Assembly (NCBI GenBank): GCA_021731185.1
Contig: JAKFXW010000190.1
Location: 1 to 15,097, forward strand
DNA length: 15,097 nucleotides
Reading direction: 5' to 3'
Origin: Gallionellaceae bacterium
GTDB lineage: Bacteria; Pseudomonadota; Gammaproteobacteria; Burkholderiales; Gallionellaceae
Shown here: positions 7,273 through 14,293 of the stretch, in pieces
Layout: each line of letters begins with the position of its first letter
Position numbering within the stretch: the stretch's first letter is position 1
Notes under the pieces: model-generated
What the model saw: the letters and a program-made list of their open reading frames with translations, nothing else
The model's database searches: none
What the model was told of the DNA's origin: nothing
Position numbers and translations under genes: made by a program

Positions 7273-8534
7273 GGTGGAGCCCTATTTGTATTGTGCGATG
7301 CGTAAGATACCTGCGAGATAACATAATCTTCATTGGCAGGCTTTCGGAACAGTTTGGCCAGCTTTGCCGACTCGGTCTCTATCGAGTGCCGTTGCAAAAC
7401 ACGCATATAGGCTGCGTCCCCCATAGTACGTAACTCATCGGTTGTCTTGGATAGCATGTCTTCAATGGCAGCCATCAGATCGTCGATGGAGCCAGCAGGG
7501 AACAGCCAGCCAGTCACTCCTGGCAGCACTAACTCAGGAATGCCAGCCACATAGGTAGACAATACGGGCCTGCGTAGTGCCATGGCCTCCATGATCACTA
7601 TAGGCAGCCCCTCTGAAAATGAGGGTAACACCAAGCCGCGTGCCGCCAGCATTTCTTCACGAACCTGAGAAACATTAAGCCAGCCAGTAATCCGGATTTG
7701 GCCATTCAATTTATACTGGTCAATTAGACTATCAAGCTCTGCTCTCATCTCACCATCACCAGCAAGCACTAATTCGAAGATGATATTTTTCTGAGCCAAT
7801 CGATGAGCTGCCTCGACTAAAAGTAATTGTCCCTTTGCTTCGCACAATCGACCCACGCAGACCAAGCGCGGCAATGCAGTCGGCTGGACGGGCGCAAAAT
7901 CGTGAAATGCTGTGTCTAACCCGCAATGAATCACTTTTATTTTTGGCCAGTGTACGTGCTCTACCTTGCGATACAGCTGGCTGCGCCCATAAGAACTGAT
8001 CGCCACCACAAAGGCTGCTCTATGCACCTTTTCACTTGTACCACCAAAGAGTAACTCGTTTTGACCATGTAGGGTAAAGCTGTAAGTTGGTCCGCCTAAA
8101 GCATTTACCAGCATCGCAACTTCCGCCGAATTATTGCCAAAATGGGCATGTATGTGTTTCGCGTCGAAAGATCTTAGCCAAGGCAGTATGCGGCAGGCTT
8201 CGGCGAAATAGACCAGATGATAAGTAAATGTGCGTTCAGAACCACGCATCATGCGAATAGCCAGTATAAGTGCAGAAAAAAACCGCACTGGCGCAGTCAG
8301 CAATATTTGCAATACAGCCCAGAGCAATACAAAAGCCCCCTCCTGAAGCACATAACGGGTGTGCATCCGCTCTCGCTGGCTATCTTCATCCACTAGCTTT
8401 GCATCCCAGCCTTGTAGCGCGATGCGAAGAATATTGAAGCCCTGTTGTTCGAGTGCGCGGATTTCACGTCGAATGAAGGTTTGACTGACTGTAGGGTACT
8501 GGTTGATCAAATATGCAATTCGGGGCTGGTTCAT
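7269..8534 (-). CDS. Family 4 glycosyltransferase (colanic-acid WcaL-like group)
   Basis: A GT-B enzyme of about 421 residues. It opens with RIAYLINQYPTVSQTFIRRE, an N-terminus typical of colanic-acid and exopolysaccharide GT4 enzymes. A hydrophobic patch (about 66-95) probably contacts the membrane. HIHAHFG (128-134) and FTLHG (153-157) are acceptor-side signatures. The donor domain has VGRLCEAKG (227-235) and the E-x7-E motif in SEGLPIVIMEAM (E308, E316). The frame is open to a TTG at 8555 and an ATG at 8546, but ATG 8532-8534 gives the conserved N-terminus and has a GAGAG-like site five bases upstream, so it is preferred; 8546 is possible. It follows the ATPase gene by 25 bases and overlaps the next GT2 by four. 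Confidence 0.92.
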   Translation of the reverse strand: MNQPRIAYLINQYPTVSQTFIRREIRALEQQGFNILRIALQGWDAKLVDEDSQRERMHTRYVLQEGAFVLLWAVLQILLTAPVRFFSALILAIRMMRGSERTFTYHLVYFAEACRILPWLRSFDAKHIHAHFGNNSAEVAMLVNALGGPTYSFTLHGQNELLFGGTSEKVHRAAFVVAISSYGRSQLYRKVEHVHWPKIKVIHCGLDTAFHDFAPVQPTALPRLVCVGRLCEAKGQLLLVEAAHRLAQKNIIFELVLAGDGEMRAELDSLIDQYKLNGQIRITGWLNVSQVREEMLAARGLVLPSFSEGLPIVIMEAMALRRPVLSTYVAGIPELVLPGVTGWLFPAGSIDDLMAAIEDMLSKTTDELRTMGDAAYMRVLQRHSIETESAKLAKLFRKPANEDYVISQVSYASHNTNRAPP

Positions 8535-8559
8535 TATTTCTCTCATTCGGGCCAACTAT

Positions 8560-9384
8560 TTACTCAGGGTTCGATAATGCCCCATATTCAACTTTGTCAT
8601 TTATCACTTCGTCAACTAACCCCAGATCAATGGACTTTGCTCCGGCTGAGAATCCATAAGCGAGTGTCATATTGCACAAGATATTAATACGTCTCGGAAT
8701 GCCTTGGCTTACTCCTGCAATCCTAGCGCAAGCCTCTGGGCTGAAAAGTGGATCTTCCCGACCCGCAATTGTCAGACGGTGTTGAATATAGTTCTGCACA
8801 TCCTCTGCTTCAAAAGGCTTGATGTGGAAATCAGCCTCAACGCGTTGAGAAAACTGTAAAAGATCAGACTGCATAAGCATTTTCTTAAGTTGCGGTTGAC
8901 CTACCAACATGATTTGAAGTAGCTGGTTTTTGTCAGCATTGATATTCGAGAGCATGCGTAAAGATTCCATAGCTGCGGGACTAATGTTTTGCGCCTCATC
9001 AATAATCAATAGCACACCTTTCCCCAATCCATGCTGCTCAATCAGAAAATGCTGAAATGCATCATAGAGTGCCACTGTAGATTTCCCTTCATAAGGAAGC
9101 CCTAGAGCGAGCATGATCCATTCCAATAAATTTGGTATTTCACGGTGAGTGTTATATACCAAGCCTACAGTCATATCGGGCGCTACGTTATTCAGCAGAT
9201 GTCGGATTAAAGTGGTCTTGCCGCATCCGATTTCACCACTGACTACAATAAATCCTGCCTTGTTTTTGATTCCGTATTCCATCATTGCGTAAGCATAGGT
9301 ATGCCGCCGTCCGAAATACAGGAAATCCGGGTCAGGTTGAATGGTAAAAGGGTTTTCCTTCAGGCCGTAAAACGTTTCGTACAT
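8560..9384 (-). CDS. ExeA/GspA-like AAA ATPase, XrtA/PEP-CTERM-associated type
   Basis: A 274-residue P-loop ATPase of the ExeA/GspA group. The N-terminus MYETFYGLKENPF is the family signature. Walker A is GEIGCGKTT (50-58), Walker B is VLLIIDEAQ (124-132), LVGQP (160-164) follows as a sensor-1 region, and an IPRRIN arginine segment (229-234) lies near the end. It lacks the periplasmic peptidoglycan-binding half of full-length ExeA, so it should be cytosolic. Small ExeA-like ATPases of this kind mark exopolysaccharide loci that accompany type A exosortases, where their exact job is unproven; assembly or secretion energetics is presumed. It is the first gene of Block B. The only upstream AGGA is about 12 bases from the ATG, so initiation may be weak. 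The XrtA link is inferred because no exosortase lies in the window. Confidence 0.8.
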   Translation of the reverse strand: MYETFYGLKENPFTIQPDPDFLYFGRRHTYAYAMMEYGIKNKAGFIVVSGEIGCGKTTLIRHLLNNVAPDMTVGLVYNTHREIPNLLEWIMLALGLPYEGKSTVALYDAFQHFLIEQHGLGKGVLLIIDEAQNISPAAMESLRMLSNINADKNQLLQIMLVGQPQLKKMLMQSDLLQFSQRVEADFHIKPFEAEDVQNYIQHRLTIAGREDPLFSPEACARIAGVSQGIPRRINILCNMTLAYGFSAGAKSIDLGLVDEVINDKVEYGALSNPE

Positions 9385-9761
9385 GCTATGTCAATATCCT
9401 GAGCGGATTCAAAAACCAACCGCAACAGTTAATAGTTGATCCAGTAAAACATCGGTGCAATCGATCGATACGCTTGCTGGTATTTATTTTGGTACGCTAC
9501 GTCGATATTCGTTGTTGAAATATTTAGCGATTACGCGAGCCCCGGTTTGGCCTGTTTCAATTCAAAATTGAATTAACCGGAACCAAGGTAATCTGCCACA
9601 CCGACCACACTATTTCATTTATGCCCATGATGTTCTGTGCGCTGACGCACATTAAAGAAAATTTTTAGTTAACCGTATCAAGACGACAGTAATGAAATTC
9701 AATCGATAATGAGTCGTGGCAAGCTTCGATAATCGTCAACGGAAAAGTCCGACCCATCAAA
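9385..9761. other. Gene-free leader region upstream of the ATPase gene
   Basis: About 380 bases with no convincing gene on either strand. It should hold the promoter of the ATPase-led operon, but I see no clear -35/-10 pair. It contains a compact nested inverted repeat: CCGGTT (9542-9547) with AACCGG (9575-9580), enclosing TTCAATT (9556-9562) and AATTGAA (9566-9572). A second small one is GTGCG (9637-9641) with CGCAC (9646-9650). Either could be an operator or a 5'-UTR hairpin. Confidence 0.5.
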
Positions 9762-9902
9762 AAAGGCCGTCTGATGAAACTACTAAGTATTGACTGGTGA
9801 AACTACTAGCCAATCCACTAAGTTGCCAAACAACGGCAACCAAGTGACTGGTTATAAGCGGTATGAAACCACCGCAAGTAACTACTTATCGCGACGGCCT
9901 TT
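9762..9902 (-). other. Structured 141-bp element with terminal inverted repeats (ncRNA, long terminator or MITE-like)
   Basis: The ends AAAGGCCGTC (9762-9771) and GACGGCCTTT (9893-9902) are perfect 10-bp inverted repeats. On the minus strand the right-hand stem runs into six T residues, as at an intrinsic terminator. Inside are three more hairpins: AAGTA/TACTT (9876-9887), GCGGT/ACCGC (9858-9875) and a long one with GTTGCC/GGCAAC (9822-9840), extended by CACT/AGTG (9816-9819 and 9843-9846). A 15-base direct repeat, CTGRTGAAACTACTA, occurs at 9771-9785 and 9794-9808. The two extra base pairs in the long helix become G-T plus one T-T mismatch on the minus strand, so minus-strand RNA folds better. 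It starts exactly at the stop of the DUF3494-like remnant. Confidence 0.55.
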
Positions 9903-10036
9903 AAATGACTACTCCATTTTTTATAATCCTCGTGCTTTGTGGCTGAGTAACGGTAGCTTGATTAAGCGTGACCGCAGTTTGTGCCAACAATCTGCCGTTC
10001 AATGTTGCGTGGGCGATGATTGCAGCCTTGACCTCC
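9901..10036 (-). pseudogene. C-terminal remnant of a DUF3494 (ice-binding-like) protein
   Basis: Read on the minus strand in the frame ending at TAA 9901-9903, the product contains ATLNGRLLAQTAVTLNQATV, followed by TQP. This is the beta-solenoid closing segment typical of DUF3494/ice-binding-like secreted proteins (NGRALAQTAVTL-type ends). Only about 45 codons survive, with no start codon, and the frame upstream is taken over by a different gene fragment. In bacteria these proteins are exported adhesins or ice-binding proteins. The match is by eye on a short but distinctive segment. The fragment is a tail left by a deletion or recombination event. Confidence 0.5.
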
Positions 10037-10252
10037 AAGCATTCTGAAATGCTGGTCTATGGTAGCTAAACGACGCTCCATAGGCCAAGTGTGGTTGATG
10101 TAGGGCCAATACATTGCGCCATGTATCAGTGGAAAACGTTGCAAGGCCAGCGTTAGCAAGGGATTATCAGAAATCTCATACCACTTTCGGATTGCTGGAA
10201 AGAATACCAAAGCCCGGACTAACAGGTAGACCTAGTGCTTAAGGGCATTCAT
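10037..10252 (-). pseudogene. N-terminal remnant resembling VirK/YbjX (DUF535) family, with in-frame stop
   Basis: A minus-strand frame from ATG 10250-10252 meets TAG at 10232-10234 after six codons. It then stays open and reads RKWYEISDNPLL, LALQRFPLIHGAMYWPYINH and MERRLATIDQHFRML. The pattern of NPLL, a hydrophobic-RFP segment, wPYI and RLATIDQHF matches my recollection of the DUF535 (VirK/YbjX) N-terminal region. Similarity stops near 10037, where the frame runs into the DUF3494-like tail read out of frame, giving a spurious 82-codon ORF ending at 9962. Both the stop and the loss of the C-terminal part argue for a dead gene. The family is moderately supported; an unrelated small gene starting at TTG 10210 is the alternative. 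Confidence 0.5.
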
Positions 10253-10344
10253 GTTTAAGGAGGGATGTATATTCCTATCTAGGTGATGAACCCGAATTAT
10301 TGTTTCGATGACACCCATATTGCAACGGCTCTTCAATTCACAAT

Positions 10345-11316
10345 TCACTTGTATTCGATCAGGCGTGATGTCTGCTCTGTCAACCGGTTATAAAAAAATT
10401 TAATCTGCCCCATCACCTCTGGAAATTTTCCCAGCACCAAAAATAGGGCATACCACCAGTTTTCCCGCACGGAACGTGTGCCGCGTAAAGCGAGGCGAAC
10501 AACCTGTACAGGATATATCAATAGCATCGCCAGACCCCATGTCCCCAGCCAGACAGTCAAGCCAACGGTAACCACAGGAATTCCGAAACCCCATATCCAG
10601 ATGCGCCGAGACTCTTTCACCCGATGTCTTTCCGGCGGTGTACCGTACAGATGCACCCCTTCCGCAAAACCATAGCCAGTGCGCAGAGACCGTTTCCACC
10701 ACTGCCCAAAGCGTGTCATTGCTGCATCGTGCAGCGCCATTTCAGCATCAAGCCTCCAAACCCGCCACCCAGCTGCCCGTAGCCTGATGCACAACTCTGA
10801 TTCTTCTCCTGCTATCAAATCCGGGCGATAACCCGTTTCAGCCTCGAACGAATCCCTCCTCATCATGGCAATCCCACCACAAGCCTTAGTCTCTCCTATT
10901 GCTGTATCCCATTCAATATCGCACAGCATATTGTAGATTGAGTGCTCTGGATGCCTTTCCCGAAGCCGACCACACACTATTGCCACGTTTTTATGCTCGT
11001 CCAGAAATTCTGCGGCTAATTTAAGCCACCCAGCCACTAATTCGCAATCACCATCCACAAACTGCACATAATTTAAACTGGGATCTAGTTTAAGCAACAT
11101 CTTGACGCCTTCATTACGTGCTCTTGCCGCTGTGAAGGGTATATGCAAATCCAACTCAACAACCCCTACCCCCATGCCAAGTGCTATCGCAACCGATCCG
11201 TCTGTCGACCCGGAATCAACATAAGCTACCCGATCAACAATTCCTGTCACTGACTCAAGGCATCGTTGCAGCCGCTCGCCCTCATTACGACCAATAACGA
11301 CTACGCCGATACTCAT
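10345..11316 (-). CDS. Family 2 glycosyltransferase with C-terminal membrane segments
   Basis: A 323-residue GT-A enzyme. IGVVVIGRNEGERL (3-16) is followed by VDSGSTDGS (33-41), ARARNEG (64-70), FVDGD (86-90, metal-binding DxD), and GEESELCIRLR (170-180), which resembles the catalytic-base region of GT2 enzymes. Residues about 240-275 form one or two hydrophobic segments, so it is probably tethered to the inner membrane. The frame is open upstream to 11382, but ATG 11314-11316 is the right start: it overlaps the preceding stop as ATGA, has AGGGA seven bases upstream, and begins at the first beta strand. It is the last intact gene of Block A. The sugar is unknown. Confidence 0.92.
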   Translation of the reverse strand: MSIGVVVIGRNEGERLQRCLESVTGIVDRVAYVDSGSTDGSVAIALGMGVGVVELDLHIPFTAARARNEGVKMLLKLDPSLNYVQFVDGDCELVAGWLKLAAEFLDEHKNVAIVCGRLRERHPEHSIYNMLCDIEWDTAIGETKACGGIAMMRRDSFEAETGYRPDLIAGEESELCIRLRAAGWRVWRLDAEMALHDAAMTRFGQWWKRSLRTGYGFAEGVHLYGTPPERHRVKESRRIWIWGFGIPVVTVGLTVWLGTWGLAMLLIYPVQVVRLALRGTRSVRENWWYALFLVLGKFPEVMGQIKFFYNRLTEQTSRLIEYK

Positions 11317-12314
11317 ATTTGTTTCCCTGAACGTACAATACGCCACACTTGACCTGTCAGAACCGCACGCAAGTCTCCCCATAGCAAATCAAACATAAAC
11401 CATTTTGGGACGTTATCCCGTTGACTTTTTGCACCGAGGTGCAAGCTCTTGCGTAGCAGAAAAGAAAGGCGACCAATGGTCCAGAGTACATCCGCAGCAA
11501 CAAACCCAGCGATGCCATAATGTTTGACGAAAAAACGTCTTCGTGAATCGTACCAATATCCTGCTCTTCTCGTCGCCGTGGTGCGTATACCGGTAGAGGC
11601 ACCTTCTAAATGAATCACTTGAGAATCTGGCACGTGCCAACATTGCCACCCGGCCTGGTTGGCTCGGCGACAGTAATCCACCTCCTCGAAATACAGAAAA
11701 TATCCTTCATCCATCAGTCCGATATCCTCGATGACCTGCCGACGTATGATCATGCTCGCTCCGGATACCCAATCGCATGAATGAGCAAAGCCGAGTGACG
11801 GGGGTGAGGCCACATAACGACTTAACAAACGGGTGATAACACCTAAACGCGCAGCTTTGTCCAATTCGCTCAGCGGCGATGGAAATGTGTGTGCGGAACA
11901 TTCCACGTTCCCATCGGCATTTTTCAGTTGACTGCCTGCAATGCCGACGTCAGGGTGGGCATCCATGAAATCCACTAATGCCTTGATCGCCCCTGGGAGG
12001 GCGACGGTGTCCGGATTCAGAAGCATTACATAATCAACTGGTTTGGCCAAAGCCATTGCTAGGCGAATACTTGCGTTGTTGCCGCAAGCAAAACCGCCAT
12101 TGTTATCAAGCGGCATAACGTTAGCCCATAATGACCAGCTCTCGCTTTCTACAGCAGCGGTCAGCTTTACAACTGAACCATCGTCCGAGTTATTATCCAC
12201 CACCACAACGCGGACATTTACCAAGTCAGCAACTTGCGCGGAAAGTGCGCGCAGGCAGTCAACGACCAAATCCGCCGTGCGGTAGTTTACGATGACGATC
12301 CAGATATTATTCAT
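11313..12314 (-). CDS. Family 2 glycosyltransferase, rhamnosyltransferase-like (WbbL group)
   Basis: A GT-A enzyme of about 333 residues. NIWIVIVNYRTADLVVDCL opens the fold, then VVDNNSDDGS (38-47), the glycine-asparagine motif GGFACGNN (73-80), LLNPDT (98-103) and the catalytic-side EEVDYCRRANQAGW (near 214-227). The combination of GFACGNN, LNPDT and EEVDYCRR is typical of WbbL-like rhamnosyltransferases, though the donor is not proved. ATG 12312-12314 lies just before the first strand. An ATG at 12341 and a TTG at 12350 are in frame upstream, and none of the three has a strong Shine-Dalgarno, so the start is uncertain by up to 12 residues. It overlaps the next gene by ATGA. Confidence 0.9.
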   Translation of the reverse strand: MNNIWIVIVNYRTADLVVDCLRALSAQVADLVNVRVVVVDNNSDDGSVVKLTAAVESESWSLWANVMPLDNNGGFACGNNASIRLAMALAKPVDYVMLLNPDTVALPGAIKALVDFMDAHPDVGIAGSQLKNADGNVECSAHTFPSPLSELDKAARLGVITRLLSRYVASPPSLGFAHSCDWVSGASMIIRRQVIEDIGLMDEGYFLYFEEVDYCRRANQAGWQCWHVPDSQVIHLEGASTGIRTTATRRAGYWYDSRRRFFVKHYGIAGFVAADVLWTIGRLSFLLRKSLHLGAKSQRDNVPKWFMFDLLWGDLRAVLTGQVWRIVRSGKQI

Positions 12315-12386
12315 CTTTGAAGGGGTTGTAGTAGGTAACATCTTGTTCAATACGAAATGAGCCTACAGGATTGGCGAACTTCCAAG

Positions 12387-12491
12387 TCACTTACGATGCG
12401 CATCAACTTCTTTCATCATCCATTCGGCGGTTATTTTAATCCCCTCTCGAAGTGAGATTTTGGGAGTCCATCCCATCTCCGATGAGAGTAA
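12387..12491 (-). pseudogene. C-terminal remnant of an NAD-dependent sugar epimerase/dehydratase
   Basis: In the minus-strand frame ending at TGA 12387-12389, about 34 codons read LSSEMGWTPKISLREGIKIT, then AEWMMKE. This is the characteristic extended-SDR tail (LGW.PKISL.EGI..T..W) of nucleotide-sugar epimerases/dehydratases such as GDP-fucose synthase and dTDP-glucose 4,6-dehydratase. No NAD-binding GxxGxxG, catalytic YxxxK or start codon remains. It directly abuts an N-terminal glycosyltransferase fragment in another frame. The original gene was probably deleted except for its last 100 bases. Confidence 0.75.
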
Positions 12492-12603
12492 ATAGGCTTA
12501 CATCAATACCTGAGTCGTTCATTGCTTCGAGAAGGTGATGGAAAACGTAAGTGGAGCCGCCGTGACTGGAAATATAACCTGGCAAAATTGTATTAATTCG
12601 CAT
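12436..12603 (-). pseudogene. N-terminal remnant of a GT4 glycosyltransferase
   Basis: An ATG at 12601-12603, three bases after the flippase stop, opens a 55-codon frame. The first 40 or so residues, MRINTILPGYISSHGGSTYV then FHHLLEAMND and VSLFTLIG, are a typical GT4 N-terminus: first strand, glycine-rich turn and first helix. After about residue 43 the sequence no longer makes sense as a glycosyltransferase. The DNA instead encodes the epimerase tail in another frame, and the frame stops at TAA 12436-12438. Position right behind the flippase fits a former operon member. A short peptide may still be translated, but no catalytic half exists. Confidence 0.7.
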
Positions 12604-12606
12604 TGC

Positions 12607-13947
12607 TCAGGCACCAACAATTAACATTATGCGAGGCCAAGCTAACACAATAATCAACGCCGAAGCCCCAAGAAATATCAGATCGAGCTTGAGTTGCAAA
12701 AGCCCGATGCGGTACATCGCAAATGCTTGCACACCGTACATTATCCAATTGGCCGTAGCGATACCCATAATAATCCCCATCCCGCCCCAATAATGGTATC
12801 CAGCAACCATTCCGCCAATCTGGCATACGATCTGAATTGCAGTCAACATCGTCATAGTAGCGACCTTACCCAGCGCAAGCAAAACACCGGTATAGGATCC
12901 CCACACGCAACCTACAAGTGAGCCAGCGGCAAGCAACTCTAGCATAGCTCCAGATCCATGGTAGCGCTCATCGTATAGAAATTCCATAAGATGAGATCCA
13001 AAAAAAATAAATAATACGGACAAGCACCAACTGGGTAAAGTTATGATCAACCGTGCTTTAAATAGAACTGAGAAGAGATTTTTTGGGTCGTTACGATATA
13101 CTTCTGTATAGGCTGGGAAAAAAACTTTCCCTGCTAATTGCTGAATGGCTTGCCAGAACACCAGACTCATTGTGCTTGCCAATGTAAACAATGCCAGCTC
13201 ACGTATGTCAAGTACAGCACTGATCCATAAGCGCCCGCCCTCCACCGACAAAAATGTCAGTATGGAGCTCCACATGATCCAACGACCAAATTTTATTAAA
13301 TGTCCAGCCGCATCTCGATCCCACGTAATTTTATTTTTAATGCCATGGAGCAACAAATGAGTGGCAGGCATTTTCAGACTGGCTGAAATTAATTGACCCC
13401 AAACCAAAGCCCAAACTGACTGTAGAAGCCAAGCGAGATAAATGGTACAGAGTAGTCCAATCAGGGAAGCTCCGACTTCAATCAATGTAACCCGTGTAGC
13501 CTCTAAATTTCGTTGTGCCGTATACAGTTTGGTTGAGTTGAAGCCGTTGATGATTGCAGCCAACCCGACAACAGAAAGCATGGTAGCAAGCTGTGGTATA
13601 TCATAGAAACCGGCTATCGGTAACGCAAGGGCACTAAGCCCACCCCATATTAGGAAACCTAATATGATTTGTATGGACCATGCCGTGTTTACAAAAGCCG
13701 GATCATTTCCGCGTTTATTCTGGACAATAGACTGGGCTATACCCATATCTACAAACATCGTCACACCATAGCAAGCTATCGAGACAATAGCCATCATTCC
13801 AAATGCCTCCGGGAACAACAAGCGAGTGAGAATGAGATTTCCTGCAAGACGCAAAGCCTGGTTCACACCATATCCCGCCATGGTCCATGAGCCGGAATGC
13901 AAAACACGCTGCCTGAGGGTAAGAGTATTTTTTGACGAGATCGACAT
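12607..13947 (-). CDS. Wzx-type polysaccharide flippase (MOP superfamily)
   Basis: A 446-residue polytopic inner-membrane protein, almost entirely hydrophobic helices (about 12 plausible). The N-terminus has SGSWTMAGYGVNQALRLAGN and LTRLLFPEAFGMMAIV. The LLxPExFGxMAI pattern near residues 43-54 is typical of the PST/Wzx branch of the MOP exporters. Family members flip undecaprenyl-linked repeat units from the cytosolic to the periplasmic leaflet. Length is usual. It heads Block A, and the next ORF, now broken, began three bases after its stop, so an operon is likely. ATG 13945-13947 is chosen. Substrate specificity cannot be read. Confidence 0.92.
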   Translation of the reverse strand: MSISSKNTLTLRQRVLHSGSWTMAGYGVNQALRLAGNLILTRLLFPEAFGMMAIVSIACYGVTMFVDMGIAQSIVQNKRGNDPAFVNTAWSIQIILGFLIWGGLSALALPIAGFYDIPQLATMLSVVGLAAIINGFNSTKLYTAQRNLEATRVTLIEVGASLIGLLCTIYLAWLLQSVWALVWGQLISASLKMPATHLLLHGIKNKITWDRDAAGHLIKFGRWIMWSSILTFLSVEGGRLWISAVLDIRELALFTLASTMSLVFWQAIQQLAGKVFFPAYTEVYRNDPKNLFSVLFKARLIITLPSWCLSVLFIFFGSHLMEFLYDERYHGSGAMLELLAAGSLVGCVWGSYTGVLLALGKVATMTMLTAIQIVCQIGGMVAGYHYWGGMGIIMGIATANWIMYGVQAFAMYRIGLLQLKLDLIFLGASALIIVLAWPRIMLIVGA

Positions 13948-13993
13948 TTTTAAATTAGTGTCTTAGGAAGTTAAAGCGGGTTCGATCTCAATA

Positions 13994-14010
13994 ACTTGAG
14001 CAGTTCAAGT
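13994..14010. promoter_or_regulatory. Inverted repeat in flippase leader
   Basis: ACTTGA (13994-13999) and TCAAGT (14005-14010) are perfect six-base arms with a five-base spacer, about 50 bases upstream of the flippase start. The spacing is suitable for a dimeric regulator or a small 5'-UTR hairpin. Confidence 0.35.
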
Positions 14011-14040
14011 AAAGACTATCACAACGATGATTAAAGCGAT

Positions 14041-14060
14041 ATTTGAATACACATTCAAAT
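14041..14060. promoter_or_regulatory. Perfect 8-bp inverted repeat, candidate operator
   Basis: ATTTGAAT (14041-14048), spacer ACAC, ATTCAAAT (14053-14060). The half-site TTGAA recurs as CTTGA/TCAAG in the smaller palindrome 31 bases away, so the two may be related sites for one regulator. It lies just downstream (minus-strand sense) of a TATATAAT box. Confidence 0.4.
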
Positions 14061-14080
14061 GTACTTCTTAAGACCCCTAA

Positions 14081-14108
14081 ATTATATAGCCTCCGGCAAA
14101 TCCGGGAG
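14081..14108 (-). promoter_or_regulatory. Possible promoter region of the flippase operon
   Basis: On the minus strand TATATAAT (14081-14088) is a near-ideal -10 element about 135 bases before the flippase ATG. No -35 consensus is found at the right distance. That position is instead covered by a hairpin-forming sequence, CTCCGG (14091-14096) with CCGGGAG (14102-14108, one bulged G). This would fit an activator-dependent or repressor-covered promoter. Tentative. Confidence 0.3.
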
Positions 14109-14293
14109 TTTATTGAGTGAGTCCCCCAAGGGGGTACTTAAAACCAAGATCTGCCCAAGGCGGCTGGATACGCACCTTTCTTCTGTCAGAGGATGAGAGC
14201 GCAGCGAGGGGATAATTGGATGGTTGTGCAACCTGTTAACCGCATTCATGCTCAAATTCTACCCTCCACCTTAGTTCCCTATCGAGGAGAATA
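14109..14293. other. Left part of divergent spacer, no gene seen
   Basis: No coding frame is convincing here. The stretch holds a CCCCC/GGGGG near-palindrome (14123-14134) and GGTTG/CAACC (14222-14233). Together with the sites at 13994-14108 they make this the palindrome-richest part of the window, as expected of a shared control region between the minus-strand flippase and the plus-strand membrane protein. Confidence 0.4.

Noticed and set aside
9583..9598. Minus-strand TGGCAG...TTGG resembles a sigma-54 promoter, attractive because XrtA-type loci often have sigma-54 activators.
   Set aside because: The spacing is one base off and the -12 GC is missing, so it does not meet the consensus.
9765..9776. 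GGCCGTCTGATG resembles a Neisseriaceae DNA-uptake sequence (AG-DUS type).
   Set aside because: Only one imperfect copy was noticed and it is fully explained as one arm of the inverted repeat at 9762-9902; true uptake sequences are densely repeated.
9771..9803. CTGATGA followed by GAAAC looks like the conserved core of a hammerhead ribozyme on the plus strand.
   Set aside because: The intervening bases do not form a stem II, and the similarity arises from the 15-base direct repeat.
9790..10047. An 85-codon plus-strand ORF across the fusion scar.
   Set aside because: Its product is low in recognisable pattern and runs antisense to the structured element and the DUF3494-like remnant.
11317..11382. 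Upstream extension of the GT2 gene 10345-11316.
   Set aside because: The extension lies within the preceding GT2 gene and precedes the first beta strand; the ATGA overlap start with AGGGA is much better.
14081..14134. GCCTCCGGC-like bases suggested a GEMM (cyclic di-GMP) riboswitch.
   Set aside because: The other conserved segments of that aptamer (CACGCACAGGGCAAACC and ACGCAAAG) are absent on both strands.
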